DNA from: CAZERD01 sp964515405
GTDB lineage: Bacteria > Campylobacterota_A > Desulfurellia > Desulfurellales > CAZERD01
Reading direction: 5' to 3'
Length of the DNA: 64,000 nucleotides
Assembly (NCBI GenBank): GCA_964515405.1
Contig: CAZERD010000001.1
Location: 1 to 64,000 of the forward strand
The translations under genes and the position numbers were made by a program. Under the pieces are notes generated by a model. That model had not been told where the DNA came from and searched no databases. It was given only the letters and a program-made list of their open reading frames with translations. This document shows, piece after piece, positions 50,189 through 58,409 of the stretch (positions are counted from its first letter, which is position 1; each line of letters starts with the position of its first letter).

Positions 50189-51312
50189 TACCTCAAATAC
50201 CTCCTGTTTAAGAATGTCAGTGGATTAACGGGGTGGTAAAGATGCCTTATTTCAAAGTGTAGTACATTACTCTGCAACCTCCCTATGCATTGAAAGTATC
50301 TCACGAATTCTCCTTTCTTCATATGTGTTTTAACTCCACCATACACAGTATAATAATTGTTCATGTGATTTACAATAATAACGTTTCCGTAACCAGGGAG
50401 GTTTCCGATAAATGCTATTTTACCAGGGAATACAGCGTGAACACATTCTCCTTTTATGCCTTTTATATCCACGCCGTCATTTCTTGTGTATACATGCATC
50501 CTTGGATCGTATTTTATGCCGAACGTGCTTACTATAAACCCTCTTATGGGTGGTTTGAGTTTGTGTTTCATATTGGAGAACCTGAGAGAGGCAAACTTTC
50601 TTATCTTTCTCTTGATAGCAGCTAGTTTCTCCTGCTCCACTATTTTTTTTAGCAAACCCTCAAGTTTTTTCTTTTCCTGTTTGAGTCTGTTTATTTCGGC
50701 CAGGTATTTGTTTTTTTCAACCTCGAGCTCGTGAGTTAGGTATGCCACCTTCAAATTTTTTCTGTCAAGTTCGGCTTTCTGGTGTTTTATAGCGTTTAGC
50801 AGATTGGCTTTTTTCCGGCGGTAATTTTTAAGTTGTTTTATCTTGACAAGCAAAAGCTTATTTTTGCGTATATAGTTATTTATAGATTTCTCTATGTAGC
50901 CAGTTAGGGATTTGTTCATGCGTTCGTACCATATTCCTTCGGCATAGTAGGACGATATCTTTGAATATTTGTAGTATTTTACGAGCTCCTTCATGAGCTT
51001 ATTATACTGACCCTCCAACTTTTTATTAATTTCACTGACGTCCAGCATCATTCTGTTGATTTTGCTGTCCAATTTCTTCATCTCTTTCTCTGACAGACGG
51101 AGTTTTATTCTCAGCGAGGCAGCTGCTCTTTCGACCCTTGTTTTTTCCTGGAGGAGTTTATCGTATTTTTTCTCTATTTCCATATAGCTTTTTTTCTTTA
51201 TTTCTATGTTTTTGTTTATTGTTTCTATTTTGTTTTCTACAGATGATTTATTAGAGGCGAATGTAGCGGATGTAATTAACAGTATTAGGAATAGAATGCT
51301 AAACTTTTTCAT
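50188..51312 (-). CDS. EnvC-like M23/LytM-fold protein with coiled coil (probable amidase activator)
   Basis: This 374-residue periplasmic protein has a signal peptide (1-19), a long coiled coil (about 22-235) and a LytM fold (about 255-370). The zinc-enzyme residues are partly lost: the first histidine is N278 in T-R-N-D-G-V-D-I, and the HxH motif reads V350-L-H352. D282 and H352 remain. Like E. coli EnvC, it is probably not a peptidase but an activator of cell-wall amidases controlled by FtsEX, which is encoded just upstream. It overlaps ftsX by 14 bases and ctpA by one. Confidence 0.88.
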   Translation of the reverse strand: MKKFSILFLILLITSATFASNKSSVENKIETINKNIEIKKKSYMEIEKKYDKLLQEKTRVERAAASLRIKLRLSEKEMKKLDSKINRMMLDVSEINKKLEGQYNKLMKELVKYYKYSKISSYYAEGIWYERMNKSLTGYIEKSINNYIRKNKLLLVKIKQLKNYRRKKANLLNAIKHQKAELDRKNLKVAYLTHELEVEKNKYLAEINRLKQEKKKLEGLLKKIVEQEKLAAIKRKIRKFASLRFSNMKHKLKPPIRGFIVSTFGIKYDPRMHVYTRNDGVDIKGIKGECVHAVFPGKIAFIGNLPGYGNVIIVNHMNNYYTVYGGVKTHMKKGEFVRYFQCIGRLQSNVLHFEIRHLYHPVNPLTFLNRRYLR

Positions 51313-52132
51313 CTTTTATGAGGAAGGTAAACAGGGCTGATACAAAGGTTACTGTCACCCCTATTAGTATATTTATTATGACCCCTCCCGTTAGGGAAGA
51401 CGATAACACCCCAGCTGGTATATGCATGATTCTTGAGTACCCTGAGGAAATAGAGTATACCCCAATGATTAGAAGGGTTCCGAGTATGAGTGAAGCAACG
51501 GATACAATCATTGTTCTCTTTATGAAGAATCCTAGTAGTGTTATCCTTTTCAGTCCAAGCATTTTGAGTGTGTCGTAGCTCTTTTTCTTGCTGGAGTAGA
51601 GTATTACTATTATGGAAGTCATAACTACGAACTCGACAATGTATAACAGTGTGATAAGCAGTCTTCCTGAGACCTCAAACACGCCCTGTATTCTATTCAT
51701 GTTCTTGAGAAAGTTAGTGGGATATTCTACGCTTTCGACGGCTGGGTTCTTAAGCATGGTTTTTCTGAATGTTTTAAGGTTCTGGGTGGTCAAAAAGTAG
51801 GGTTTTAGAAACACCTTTATGGAGTATGGAAATGGGTTTTCCGAGAACATGGAGAGATCTATGGAAAACTTCTTTATCATGTTTTCCAAAGCCATTTCCC
51901 TTGTTATTACTTTGAATTTGTTGACCATAATATTATCTGAAAGTTCAGTTTCTATTGCTATTATATCAGATTTTGAGGCCGACTTTTTGAGAAATATAAA
52001 GACAGGGATGCTTGCTTTTTTCAGGGCTATAGTGTCGTTTGCTACAAAGTAAGAGCTTACGAATACACTCATCGTCAGGAAAAAAGCCATCACGACGAAG
52101 AACAGAGCAAGATCTACTCCACTTTTTCTCAT
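51299..52132 (-). CDS. ftsX: Cell division protein FtsX
   Basis: FtsX is a 277-residue inner-membrane protein with four spans: one near residues 10-30, then three in the second half. The large periplasmic loop (about 33-150) would bind the EnvC-like coiled coil; SEMALENMIKKF-like and ENPFPYSIKVFLKP segments are recognisable FtsX features. It lies three bases after ftsE and overlaps the envC-like gene by 14. Its partner FtsE is strongly altered, so the way this FtsX is driven may differ. Confidence 0.88.
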   Translation of the reverse strand: MRKSGVDLALFFVVMAFFLTMSVFVSSYFVANDTIALKKASIPVFIFLKKSASKSDIIAIETELSDNIMVNKFKVITREMALENMIKKFSIDLSMFSENPFPYSIKVFLKPYFLTTQNLKTFRKTMLKNPAVESVEYPTNFLKNMNRIQGVFEVSGRLLITLLYIVEFVVMTSIIVILYSSKKKSYDTLKMLGLKRITLLGFFIKRTMIVSVASLILGTLLIIGVYSISSGYSRIMHIPAGVLSSSLTGGVIINILIGVTVTFVSALFTFLIKDEKV

Positions 52133-52135
52133 ACT

Positions 52136-52750
52136 TTATCCCATTGTTATGGTATAAAACCCTGGGTCAAGCTCTACCTGGGATGTTATAAGAAATGTTA
52201 TATCCCTCCTCCTATTTATTCTCTTTATGAGTTCAAGCACCATGTTTTTTTTGTCCTCAGATATAAATCTGAATGGTTCGTCTGCAACTATGAGCGGATA
52301 ATTGTATGATAGGGCACGGGCTATACCTATGAGCGCCTGTTCCGAAACAGAGAGTTCCTCTGGGTATTTGTCGAGTATGGTGCCTATATTTAAAACTTCC
52401 ACTACTTCATCTATAAGGGAGAATGATTTGCCTGTATATCTACCTATAAACAGTATGTTGTCCCGTGCGGTTAAGCCGTCCACGAGTTTTATGTCTTCGA
52501 ATATTATGCCAATGTATCTCCTTAGCAGGATGATTTTTGAGTAACTCAGGGAACTTATGTCTGCATCAAATACCCTTACGAAGCCATCATCTGGTTTTGT
52601 AGCCCCGTATATCATTTTTAGAACGGTGGTTTTCCCGCGCGATTGTGGAGCTATAAGTTGGTTGATCTTATCTGGCACTATACGAAAGCTAAGTGCTTTT
52701 ATAACAAGCCTGTCGCCGTATGATTTGTATACGTCTATGAACTCAACCAT
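52136..52750 (-). CDS. ftsE: Cell division ATP-binding protein FtsE, degenerate
   Basis: This 204-residue ABC ATPase-like protein sits where FtsE is expected, next to ftsX and the envC-like gene. The fold is complete but several motifs are changed. Walker A is A34-P-Q-S-R-G-K-T-T, without the first glycine but with K40. The Q-loop glutamine is E85 (F-E-D). The signature LSGGE is L133-S-V-S-E. Walker B keeps D157 and E158. The D-loop and H-loop (usually ATHD) are R-F-I-S and I-T-S-Q. It could bind ATP but should hydrolyse it poorly in the usual dimer. No frameshift is seen; its start overlaps the transketolase gene by eight bases. Confidence 0.8.
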   Translation of the reverse strand: MVEFIDVYKSYGDRLVIKALSFRIVPDKINQLIAPQSRGKTTVLKMIYGATKPDDGFVRVFDADISSLSYSKIILLRRYIGIIFEDIKLVDGLTARDNILFIGRYTGKSFSLIDEVVEVLNIGTILDKYPEELSVSEQALIGIARALSYNYPLIVADEPFRFISEDKKNMVLELIKRINRRRDITFLITSQVELDPGFYTITMG

Positions 52751-53666
52751 TTAGTGCGCGCTTTATTCTTTTTGCGATAATCTCGGGTGTGAAGCCGAAT
52801 TTGCAGAATAGATCTTCCTTTGAACCTGACTCCCCAAATACGTCCTGTATGCCTATTCTATGTATTTCCACTGGGTTATTTTCTGATAGGAATTCGCATA
52901 CAGCTCCTCCCAAGCCACCCAGTATGGAGTGTTCTTCGACGGTAAATACTTTCCCCGTTTTTTTTGCTGAGGTATATACTGTTTCGCCGTCTAAAGGTTT
53001 TATCGCTGGCATGTTGATTACTTCAACGCTTATTCCATCTGTGTTTAGAAGTCTGGCAACTTCAATGGAGATGTACACCATGAATCCGCATGCGATCACT
53101 GTGGCATCTTTGCCTTCGATGATTACGTTTCCTTTAACTTCAAAGGGTTTGCTCTCGGTGAATATAGGGGATTTTGCCCTAGATGTTCTTATATATACAG
53201 GACCTTCCAGTTCGTAGCTCTTGAGCGTAGCGTGGTAGGCTTCGTTGTAGTCCGCGGGGACGATGACGTGCATGTTGGGGAGGGCTCTCATTATGGCTAT
53301 ATCGACTACTGCCTGGTGGGAGCCTCCATCTTCTCCGACGCTTATTCCTGAGTGCGAGCCGCACAGGACGACGTTGAGGTTCTGGTAGCATACAGACTGT
53401 CTTACTGATTCAAATGCTCGTCCGGTTACGAACACAGCGAAGCTGGAAACATATGGTTTAAGTCCGGATAAGGCCAGTCCTGCTGCTACATCCACCATGT
53501 TTGATTCTGCGATGCCAAGGTTGAAGAATCTCTCTGGGTAAACTTTCTTAAATTCGGCCGATTTTGTTGAAATAGAGAGATCAGCATCAAGTACCACTAT
53601 ATCCTTGTGGTTTTTTCCAAGCTCTACAAGCGCTTTGCCATAGGCTTCTCTGGTCGCTTTTTCCAT
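52743..53666 (-). CDS. Transketolase, C-terminal half
   Basis: This 307-residue protein is the Pyr plus C-terminal part of a split transketolase. GKNHKDIVVLDADLS, GLAESN-type NLGIAESNMVDVAAGLAL and the H-S-G-I-S-V-G-E-D-G segment are typical, and the C-terminal region closes with FTVEEHSILGGLGGA. It shares one base with the N-terminal half's stop, so both are made together. The complex would move two-carbon units in the pentose phosphate pathway. Split forms are common in archaea and many anaerobes. Confidence 0.93.
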   Translation of the reverse strand: MEKATREAYGKALVELGKNHKDIVVLDADLSISTKSAEFKKVYPERFFNLGIAESNMVDVAAGLALSGLKPYVSSFAVFVTGRAFESVRQSVCYQNLNVVLCGSHSGISVGEDGGSHQAVVDIAIMRALPNMHVIVPADYNEAYHATLKSYELEGPVYIRTSRAKSPIFTESKPFEVKGNVIIEGKDATVIACGFMVYISIEVARLLNTDGISVEVINMPAIKPLDGETVYTSAKKTGKVFTVEEHSILGGLGGAVCEFLSENNPVEIHRIGIQDVFGESGSKEDLFCKFGFTPEIIAKRIKRALNG

Positions 53667-54475
53667 CAGTTTAGCTCCTTTAGGGCTCTTTTTAGCTCCT
53701 CATCCGTTGGGGCGACTCCGTGGTAATTAATTTTATTCTCCATAAAGGATACTCCCATACCTTTCACGGTTTTTGCAACCACTGCTGTGGGGTGATTGGG
53801 AGATATGTATCCTAAGGCCTCTGTAAGTTCTGGAATACTGTGCCCGTTGACCACACGGCACTCAAAACCGAAAGCTCTGAATTTTTCATCTATTGGTTCT
53901 ATGTTCATGATGTCTGAACATTTTCCATCTATTTGCAGTCCATTGTTGTCGACTATAACAGTCAGGTTGTGCAGGTGGTAGTGAGATGCCGCCATGAAAG
54001 CCTCGTATACGAGACCTTCCTGCATTTCACCGTCCCCTATTATGCAAAAAACCCTATAGCTTTTGTTTGTGATTTTACCAGCAAGTGCCATACCTACGGC
54101 TTGGCTTATGCCATGGCCCAGTGAACCAGTAGATGCTTCAATGCCGGGCAGTTTTGTTGCGTCTGGATGTCCCTGAAGCGGACTGGATACTCTTCTCAGA
54201 GTCCATAGTAGCTTTTTGTCAAAGAATCCAGCGTGCGCCAGCACAGCGTACAGAGCCGGGGCACCATGTCCCTTTGAGAGCACGACTCTGTCCCTATCAG
54301 GCCACTTGGGGAATCGGGGATTGTATCTTACGATGCCCCCAAAGTATAGGCTCACCAGTATTTCAACAAGACTCAATGAGCCACCTGTATGCCCACTACC
54401 CGCTTTGTTTAGCATCACTAGTATGTCCCTTCTTATCTGTGTGGTTATGTTTTTAAGTTCTGTTGTTGAGTCCAT
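53666..54475 (-). CDS. Transketolase, N-terminal half
   Basis: This 269-residue TPP-binding half carries KAGSGHTGGSLS, DRVVLSKGHGAPALYAVL and the TPP motif GDGEMQEG followed by VDNNGLQIDG. It starts at ATG 54475, inside the end of hemD (31-base overlap), and joins its C-terminal half with a one-base overlap. Thiamine diphosphate from the ThiC route is its cofactor. Separation into two genes is normal for the type. Confidence 0.94.
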   Translation of the reverse strand: MDSTTELKNITTQIRRDILVMLNKAGSGHTGGSLSLVEILVSLYFGGIVRYNPRFPKWPDRDRVVLSKGHGAPALYAVLAHAGFFDKKLLWTLRRVSSPLQGHPDATKLPGIEASTGSLGHGISQAVGMALAGKITNKSYRVFCIIGDGEMQEGLVYEAFMAASHYHLHNLTVIVDNNGLQIDGKCSDIMNIEPIDEKFRAFGFECRVVNGHSIPELTEALGYISPNHPTAVVAKTVKGMGVSFMENKINYHGVAPTDEELKRALKELN

Positions 54476-55320
54476 TGGTCCTCCTCTATGAGATTAAACA
54501 TGCTTTCTATAGTAAACTTGGTAGGCATTATACACTCCGCTCCAAAACTCTCAATGGCTTTTTTGGTCGTTGGTCCTATAGCTATGATGTTGTTTATCCT
54601 TCTAACTATACCTTTGCCATTTATTTGGATGGTGTTTTTGAATGCTGATGGACTTGAAAATAGGGCATACTGAAAGCAATCATCGTACCTGTATGCGTAA
54701 CTCTCTTTTGGTAGTACATTTTCGTACACTTCTATTACTTCGAGCCTTTTTTTTTCGTAGATGTTGGAGTGCGCTTTTGCTGTTACTATAAGCGTTTCTG
54801 ATGTTAGTTGTTTGATTAGCTCGGAGGAGACAAACGATTCTGGTACGAGGTCGATCCCTATTCCATACTTGGATATAAATTGCGCTGTTTTTTCTCCTAT
54901 TGTACCTATCTTCTTGCCGCATAAGTATTGCAGTTTTCCGGAACGAGTAAAAAAGTCAAATGCCCGTTTGCTTGTGAAGATTACCCATTCTATTTTTCTG
55001 TCCGGTAGCTTGAACTTGATAGGTTTAAAATCCATGCAGTAAACAGGGTATATATCCAGTTTCTCATCGTATTCTTCTGTGTATCTGATTAGATCGTCCC
55101 TGTTGGCGGCGAAGAGAACCTTTGGTCTTTTGGCGCTTGTTGCTGAACATTTTATTGTTATGTCACCGTCTCCTAGGGGGGTAACGGTTATATCTGATTG
55201 CTCATTTATGCCCTTGCATTTGAGGAGGAATTTTCTGTGTAGTAGGGGATGGTAGCTAACAAGTGAATCTATCATGGGGAAGAATCTGAGGGGGCAAGAA
55301 TTTTGCACGGATATTATCAC
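54445..55320 (-). CDS. hemD: Uroporphyrinogen-III synthase (HemD) with N-terminal extension
   Basis: HemD closes and inverts the hydroxymethylbilane ring to make uroporphyrinogen III. From about residue 60 on, KVLFAANRDDL, IEWVIFTSKRAFDFF, IGTIGEKTAQ, ALFSSPSAF and IAIGPTTKKAIE follow the weakly conserved HemD pattern. The first 60 or so residues match nothing I recognise. The start is the GTG at 55320: it overlaps the hemC stop as GTGA and has AAGGAGG five bases upstream (55326-55332). That gives 291 residues, longer than the usual 250. Its end overlaps the transketolase gene by 31 bases. Confidence 0.82.
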   Translation of the reverse strand: MIISVQNSCPLRFFPMIDSLVSYHPLLHRKFLLKCKGINEQSDITVTPLGDGDITIKCSATSAKRPKVLFAANRDDLIRYTEEYDEKLDIYPVYCMDFKPIKFKLPDRKIEWVIFTSKRAFDFFTRSGKLQYLCGKKIGTIGEKTAQFISKYGIGIDLVPESFVSSELIKQLTSETLIVTAKAHSNIYEKKRLEVIEVYENVLPKESYAYRYDDCFQYALFSSPSAFKNTIQINGKGIVRRINNIIAIGPTTKKAIESFGAECIMPTKFTIESMFNLIEEDQWTQQQNLKT

Positions 55321-56192
55321 AGTGACCTCCTTATATGCTCGATGCACTCTTGGCATACTTTTTCTGGGTTGTGTCCCTCATGTTTGTGGTGCACTGTTTT
55401 TGAGAGGTCCTCGGGGAACCCATACATGACCTTCATGGTGAATAGCTCTCCAGAGAAAGAGCAATGTGCTCCTATTGGATAATTACAGTTTGCGTTGAGT
55501 TCTCTGACAAATTTCCTTTCCATGTCTGTACATAGCCTAGTTTCTTTGTCTTCTATGTCTTTGAGTAACTCAATGAGCTCTGCTTTGGACGAGAGACACT
55601 CAACCGCTATCACGCCCTGTGAGGCCGCCGGCACTATGTTTAAATCCTCCATAGTGGCGCTGTTATACAGGTTTAGCCTCATTAGTCCGGCTTTTGATAC
55701 AACTAGTGCATCTGCTTCCCCGTTCTTTAGCTTTTTGATGCGGGTATCCAAGTTTCCTCTTATGGGTGTAAATGTTACTTCTCCGAATGTTCTGAGCACT
55801 TCAGCCTGTCTCCTCAGGGAGGAGGTACCTATGACTGTGTTTCTATTGATTATTTTTCCTTCTCTGTATATGATGGTGTCTTCAGGATAATCTCTCTTCA
55901 GTGTAAAAAAGGAAAACCTGCTGTCCTCGAATACGCTCATGTCTTTTAGACTGTGAACGGCAATTTCTATACTTCCTGCGAGTAGTTGTTCCTCAATTTC
56001 TCTTACAAAGAGCCCTTTTCCACCCGCTGTGTATAGTGGTTTATTTGCAAATCTGTCTCCGCTTGTTTTTATAATAACCGTCTCTGTAAAGAGGCCTTTT
56101 GAGCGTAGAATGGAAGCAACGATCTCTGTTTGTTTGAGGGCGAGTTTTGAGCCTCTTGTTCCTATTCTTAAGGGTTTTCTGAGAAGAAGCAT
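55317..56192 (-). CDS. hemC: Hydroxymethylbilane synthase (porphobilinogen deaminase)
   Basis: HemC joins four porphobilinogens into hydroxymethylbilane on a dipyrromethane cofactor. The 291 residues start RIGTRGSKLALKQTE; HSLKDM, TSSLRRQAE and RGNLDTRIKKL are conserved. The cofactor cysteine is C236 in NANCNYPIGAHC, where most enzymes have GGC. It overlaps hemA by 25 bases and hemD by four, giving a hemA-hemC-hemD block. Confidence 0.95.
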   Translation of the reverse strand: MLLLRKPLRIGTRGSKLALKQTEIVASILRSKGLFTETVIIKTSGDRFANKPLYTAGGKGLFVREIEEQLLAGSIEIAVHSLKDMSVFEDSRFSFFTLKRDYPEDTIIYREGKIINRNTVIGTSSLRRQAEVLRTFGEVTFTPIRGNLDTRIKKLKNGEADALVVSKAGLMRLNLYNSATMEDLNIVPAASQGVIAVECLSSKAELIELLKDIEDKETRLCTDMERKFVRELNANCNYPIGAHCSFSGELFTMKVMYGFPEDLSKTVHHKHEGHNPEKVCQECIEHIRRSL

Positions 56193-57478
56193 TTTACGTC
56201 TTTCTTTTTATCCTCAAGGTTGAATACTCTTTTAAGGAGCTCTATGTACAGGTCTCCCTCTGGATGGTCTATGAACTCTCTAATATTCATTGTTGGGTCG
56301 TGCAGAATCTTTTTTACTATGGCGTTTGTCATCTTATCAACATCATTTGCACATTTGTCATCCAGCTCTTTGTGTTTTCTCAGGAATCTTTTTACTTCGA
56401 GTTTCCTTGTTCTATCAGCCATTTCTCTTATTTTTGCGATCACGTTGTTGTAGTCCATTGACTCCACGTATGATATGTAGCTCTCCAGCTCGGCTTCTAT
56501 TATGCTCTCCGCTGTTTCTAGTTGTTTGCCCCTCATTAGTTTTGTGTTTTCTATTATGTTTTTCAGGTCATCCAGATATATTAGCGTGATGTTTTCCATT
56601 TCTCCCACTGTTTCGTCTACATCCCTGGGTATGGCTGTGTCTATTATTAGGAGCTTTCCTCTCTTTTTGGAAAATGTTTCAGGTAACAATATGGGCTTCT
56701 CCGAGGAGGTGGAAGTGAATATTATATCGACGCTGTTGACGTGATTTGCTATATCATTTAAAGGGATTATTTTTGCTCCGTATTTCTTTGACAGTTCTCT
56801 GGCATTCTCAATGGTTCTATTGGCTATATGGGTTATCCTAACGCCGCTTGAAGAGAAGTGCTCCGCTGCAAGCCTACTCATTCCTCCTACGCCAACAAGC
56901 ATCATTCGTTTTGATCGTATATTTGTCGTGTTTTTGGCTTTTATAAGGGCTGCATATGCTATGCTCACAGCCCCTTTTCCTATGTTTGTTCGGCTTCTTA
57001 TGAGCTTGGCGACATGAAATGCTCTCCTCATTATTCTGTTAAGCACGGCTCCGCTTGCCATGAAATCCACTGACCACCTGTAGGATTCCTTTATCTGACC
57101 CAGTATTTGCGGTTCTCCTACGACCATTGAGTCGAGTCCTGATGCAACCCTGAATATGTGTTTGACTACGTCAAGGTCTTTTTTTACGTACAGGTATCCT
57201 TTGAGTTCCCCTATGGGTATTCCTGAATGTTCACTGAGATACTCTATTATGTCTGGGATTACGTCGCTTGATGAAACTGTTATGATTTCTGTTCTGTTGC
57301 ATGTTGAAACGATCATAACTTCGCGTATGCTTGGTATGGATTTTACCTCCTTGAGGTATATGTCAAGATTATCGGTGGGGAAGGCACATTTTTCACGGAT
57401 GGTAATAGGTGAATAGTTGTGGTTCGTTCCTATTAATGAAAGGATCCCGCTTTCTTTACTTCTCTCTTTCAACGGCAT
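56168..57478 (-). CDS. hemA: Glutamyl-tRNA reductase
   Basis: HemA reduces glutamyl-tRNA to glutamate semialdehyde, the first step of the C5 haem pathway. The 436 residues have IGTNHNYSP near the start, the nucleophile C60 in STCNRTE, GEPQILGQIKESY and the NADPH-binding VGVGGMSRLAA. I take the ATG at 57478, the nearest ATG to the conserved start; no good ribosome-binding site precedes it, and it lies inside the end of ispB, so translation may be coupled. An in-frame ATG 14 codons earlier is less likely. HemL, HemB and HemG are outside the window. Confidence 0.93.
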   Translation of the reverse strand: MPLKERSKESGILSLIGTNHNYSPITIREKCAFPTDNLDIYLKEVKSIPSIREVMIVSTCNRTEIITVSSSDVIPDIIEYLSEHSGIPIGELKGYLYVKKDLDVVKHIFRVASGLDSMVVGEPQILGQIKESYRWSVDFMASGAVLNRIMRRAFHVAKLIRSRTNIGKGAVSIAYAALIKAKNTTNIRSKRMMLVGVGGMSRLAAEHFSSSGVRITHIANRTIENARELSKKYGAKIIPLNDIANHVNSVDIIFTSTSSEKPILLPETFSKKRGKLLIIDTAIPRDVDETVGEMENITLIYLDDLKNIIENTKLMRGKQLETAESIIEAELESYISYVESMDYNNVIAKIREMADRTRKLEVKRFLRKHKELDDKCANDVDKMTNAIVKKILHDPTMNIREFIDHPEGDLYIELLKRVFNLEDKKKDVKCFFSENP

Positions 57479-58409
57479 AGTCGCACATTGCCATGAGGTA
57501 ATTTTTGTACTGTGAATCATCCAGGAGCTTTATGGTTTCTTTTGCCTTCTCTGAGTATTTCTTTGCCATGTTCAATGCTTCCTTTAGCCCCGATTCCCTT
57601 ACCCCGTCGTGTATTGAATTCAGCAACCCCCCATCCCCTGTTTTGAAGTACTCTACTATATCCCTTCTGAGAGAGATGTGTTTTCTTATAGCGTAGAGGG
57701 TAGGAAGGGTTAATTTTCCCTCTTTGAGATCATGTTCTGAATCTTTCCCCATTGTTTTTGTTTGTTCAAAGTCCAAGCAATCGTCCCTTATCTGGAATGC
57801 CATTCCCAAGTTTTTCCCGAATTCCCCAAAGATTCTTTGATAATTCTGGGTTGACAACATTGAGCCCACCACTGCACTTGATTCAATAAGCACCGCGGTT
57901 TTTTTATATATTATGTTCAGATATTTATCAACAGATATATTCGGGTTGAAAGCGTGTTCTATTTCCTCTGTTTCCCCTTCAGATAACAGGTAAGCCGCTC
58001 TTGATATATTTTTTGCGATGGTTATATCAAATTCTAGTACCATATTAAAAGCCAAGGAGTAAAGATAGTCTCCACTGAGTATAGTTGGGTTGATTCCGTA
58101 CACGGTGTGAGCTGTATCTTTATTCCTTCTCTTTGTGGCTTCGTCTATTACATCGTCGTGTAACAAACTTGCTGTGTGTATCAACTCCACTATGCATCCA
58201 AGCTTCAAAGCCTTTTCTATGTTTGTACTTTCATTCAGAGAGAGAGCGGAGTATAGAACTATCAGCGGTCTAAGCCTTTTGCCTCCTTTTATTATCTGTT
58301 CATAGACTCCTTTTATTAGATTGCTGTTGGTTATAACTATTGTTGCAAGCATGTTGTCTATTAAAGGTATATCTATGGAAGCTCTTTGTTTAAGGAGTTC
58401 AATCATCAC
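57456..58409 (-). CDS. ispB: Polyprenyl (octaprenyl-type) diphosphate synthase
   Basis: This trans-isoprenyl diphosphate synthase condenses IPP onto an allylic diphosphate. The 317-residue protein has the first aspartate motif D85-D-V-I-D89 and the second D209-D-C-L-D213, with GGKRLRP near residue 42-48. No bulky aromatic is seen four to five positions before the first motif (the region reads HTASLLH), which favours a long chain for a quinone side chain. Chain length is not proven. It overlaps gyrA by 11 bases and hemA by 23. Confidence 0.92.
   Translation of the reverse strand: MMIELLKQRASIDIPLIDNMLATIVITNSNLIKGVYEQIIKGGKRLRPLIVLYSALSLNESTNIEKALKLGCIVELIHTASLLHDDVIDEATKRRNKDTAHTVYGINPTILSGDYLYSLAFNMVLEFDITIAKNISRAAYLLSEGETEEIEHAFNPNISVDKYLNIIYKKTAVLIESSAVVGSMLSTQNYQRIFGEFGKNLGMAFQIRDDCLDFEQTKTMGKDSEHDLKEGKLTLPTLYAIRKHISLRRDIVEYFKTGDGGLLNSIHDGVRESGLKEALNMAKKYSEKAKETIKLLDDSQYKNYLMAMCDYAVEREK

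Noticed and set aside
52136..52750. FtsE as a frameshifted or truncated pseudogene
   Set aside because: The frame is intact at near normal length, the Walker B is kept and neighbouring overlaps are tight, so it looks maintained.
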